Assembly: GCA_964467615.1 (NCBI GenBank)
Contig: CAYXRK010000232.1
Location: forward strand, 1 to 6,674
DNA: 6,674 nucleotides
Direction: 5' to 3'
From: CAYXRK01 sp964467615
GTDB lineage: Bacteria; Hydrogenedentota; Hydrogenedentia; Hydrogenedentales; GCA-2746185
The notes under the pieces are model-generated. The model saw nothing but the letters and a program-made list of their open reading frames with translations, made no database searches and was not told where the DNA came from. Position numbers and translations under genes: made by a program. Positions 6,165 to 6,674 of this stretch are shown one piece after another; positions within the stretch are counted from its first letter, which is position 1, and every line of letters begins with the position of its first letter.

Positions 6165-6674
6165 CTACTTCTTGCGCGCCAGGCTGACGCCGTCACGAAT
6201 CGTCAGCATCACGAGATCCACCCGGTCGTCATTTCGCGCGAGCTGATTGAACGCGACAATTGCGTGATCCAAAGCGTCCTTAGGATCCAGGACGCGGCCG
6301 CTCCAAATGACGTTATCGACGAGCAACAGGCCCCCGCGTCGCACCTTTGGCACGCATGCGTTCCAGTAATTGGCGTAGTTCTCCTTGTCCGCGTCGATGA
6401 AAACCAGGTCAAACTCGCCCGCAAGGCCCTGGATCGTCTCCAGTGCGGGGCCCATCCGCAGTTCAATCTTGTGGCCATGCCTGCTTCGTTCCCAATAGCC
6501 CTTCGCCATTGCGGTCGCAACACGGTCCACGTCGCAGGTGATGACCCTGCCGTCGTCCGGGAGGCCCATCGCGATGGACAGTGCGCTGTAGCCGGTGTAC
6601 GTGCCGATTTCCAGCACGCGTTTCGCGTCCATGAGTTGCGTCAACATCCGCAACAGCCTTCCCTCGCCGTGCCC
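6165..6674 (-). CDS. SAM-dependent O-methyltransferase, class I (5' end cut by window edge)
   Basis: The reverse frame is open to the right edge and ends with TAG at 6165, giving 169 residues; roughly 50 N-terminal residues appear to be missing compared with the usual length of about 220. TTG 6653 is internal, since GHGEGRLLR precedes it in frame. SAM-binding motif I is RVLEIGTYTGYS, followed by GRVITCDVD (motif II region). FDLVFIDADKENY and LLLVDNVIWSGRV carry the Asp and Asp-Asn that bind the divalent metal in catechol/caffeoyl-CoA-type O-methyltransferases (COG4122). These enzymes methylate catechol-like hydroxyls or related small molecules; the exact substrate cannot be told. It is co-directional with the redox genes, but hairpins and a promoter-like element lie between, so it probably belongs to a separate transcript. 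Confidence 0.93.
   Translation of the reverse strand, partial: GHGEGRLLRMLTQLMDAKRVLEIGTYTGYSALSIAMGLPDDGRVITCDVDRVATAMAKGYWERSRHGHKIELRMGPALETIQGLAGEFDLVFIDADKENYANYWNACVPKVRRGGLLLVDNVIWSGRVLDPKDALDHAIVAFNQLARNDDRVDLVMLTIRDGVSLARKK

Noticed and set aside
1..6674. CRISPR arrays, tRNA/rRNA genes, insertion sequences
   Set aside because: No spaced repeat series, cloverleaf, transposase or terminal inverted repeats were seen; the only notable direct repeat is the 55-base pair within the paralogs.

Overview
The window looks like a slice of a GC-rich Gram-negative bacterial genome, probably from an uncultured lineage and possibly a metagenome contig. Several products carry twin-arginine (Tat) export signals, and the gene styles (Tat-exported aldo/keto reductases, polyferredoxin, DUF362, DUF6599-like protein) recall Planctomycetota/PVC or Hydrogenedentota genomes. 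That placement is an impression, held with low confidence. All six recognisable genes are on the minus strand; long plus-strand open frames opposite them are shadows.

In transcription order (right to left): (1) the C-terminal three quarters of a class I SAM-dependent O-methyltransferase (6165-6674, cut by the right edge); (2) a 181-base gap up to the preferred start of the next gene, holding two small hairpins, a consensus TATAAT -10 box and a perfect 7-bp inverted repeat; (3) a membrane-anchored protein with a DUF6599-like domain (4796-5983); (4) a Tat-exported DUF362 protein (3642-4715); (5) a membrane polyferredoxin that looks like NapH and NapG fused in one chain, with six Cys clusters and an internal twin-arginine helix (1975-3612, GTG start); (6) a Tat-exported aldo/keto reductase with a C-terminal four-Cys Fe-S site (708-1925); (7) a second, paralogous Tat-exported aldo/keto reductase cut by the left edge (1-673).

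Genes 3 to 7 are co-directional with gaps of 80, 29, 49 and 34 bases, so they are probably one operon read from the promoter near 6052. My reading (inference) is a membrane/periplasmic redox module. The polyferredoxin would carry electrons across or along the membrane to Fe-S-bearing, Tat-exported aldo/keto reductases. DUF362 and the DUF6599-like anchored protein would be partners of unknown role. The substrate cannot be read from the sequence.

The first 55 bases of the window are an exact copy of 1241-1295, in the other aldo/keto reductase. This is either a conversion tract or the sign of an assembly break at a k-mer-sized repeat.
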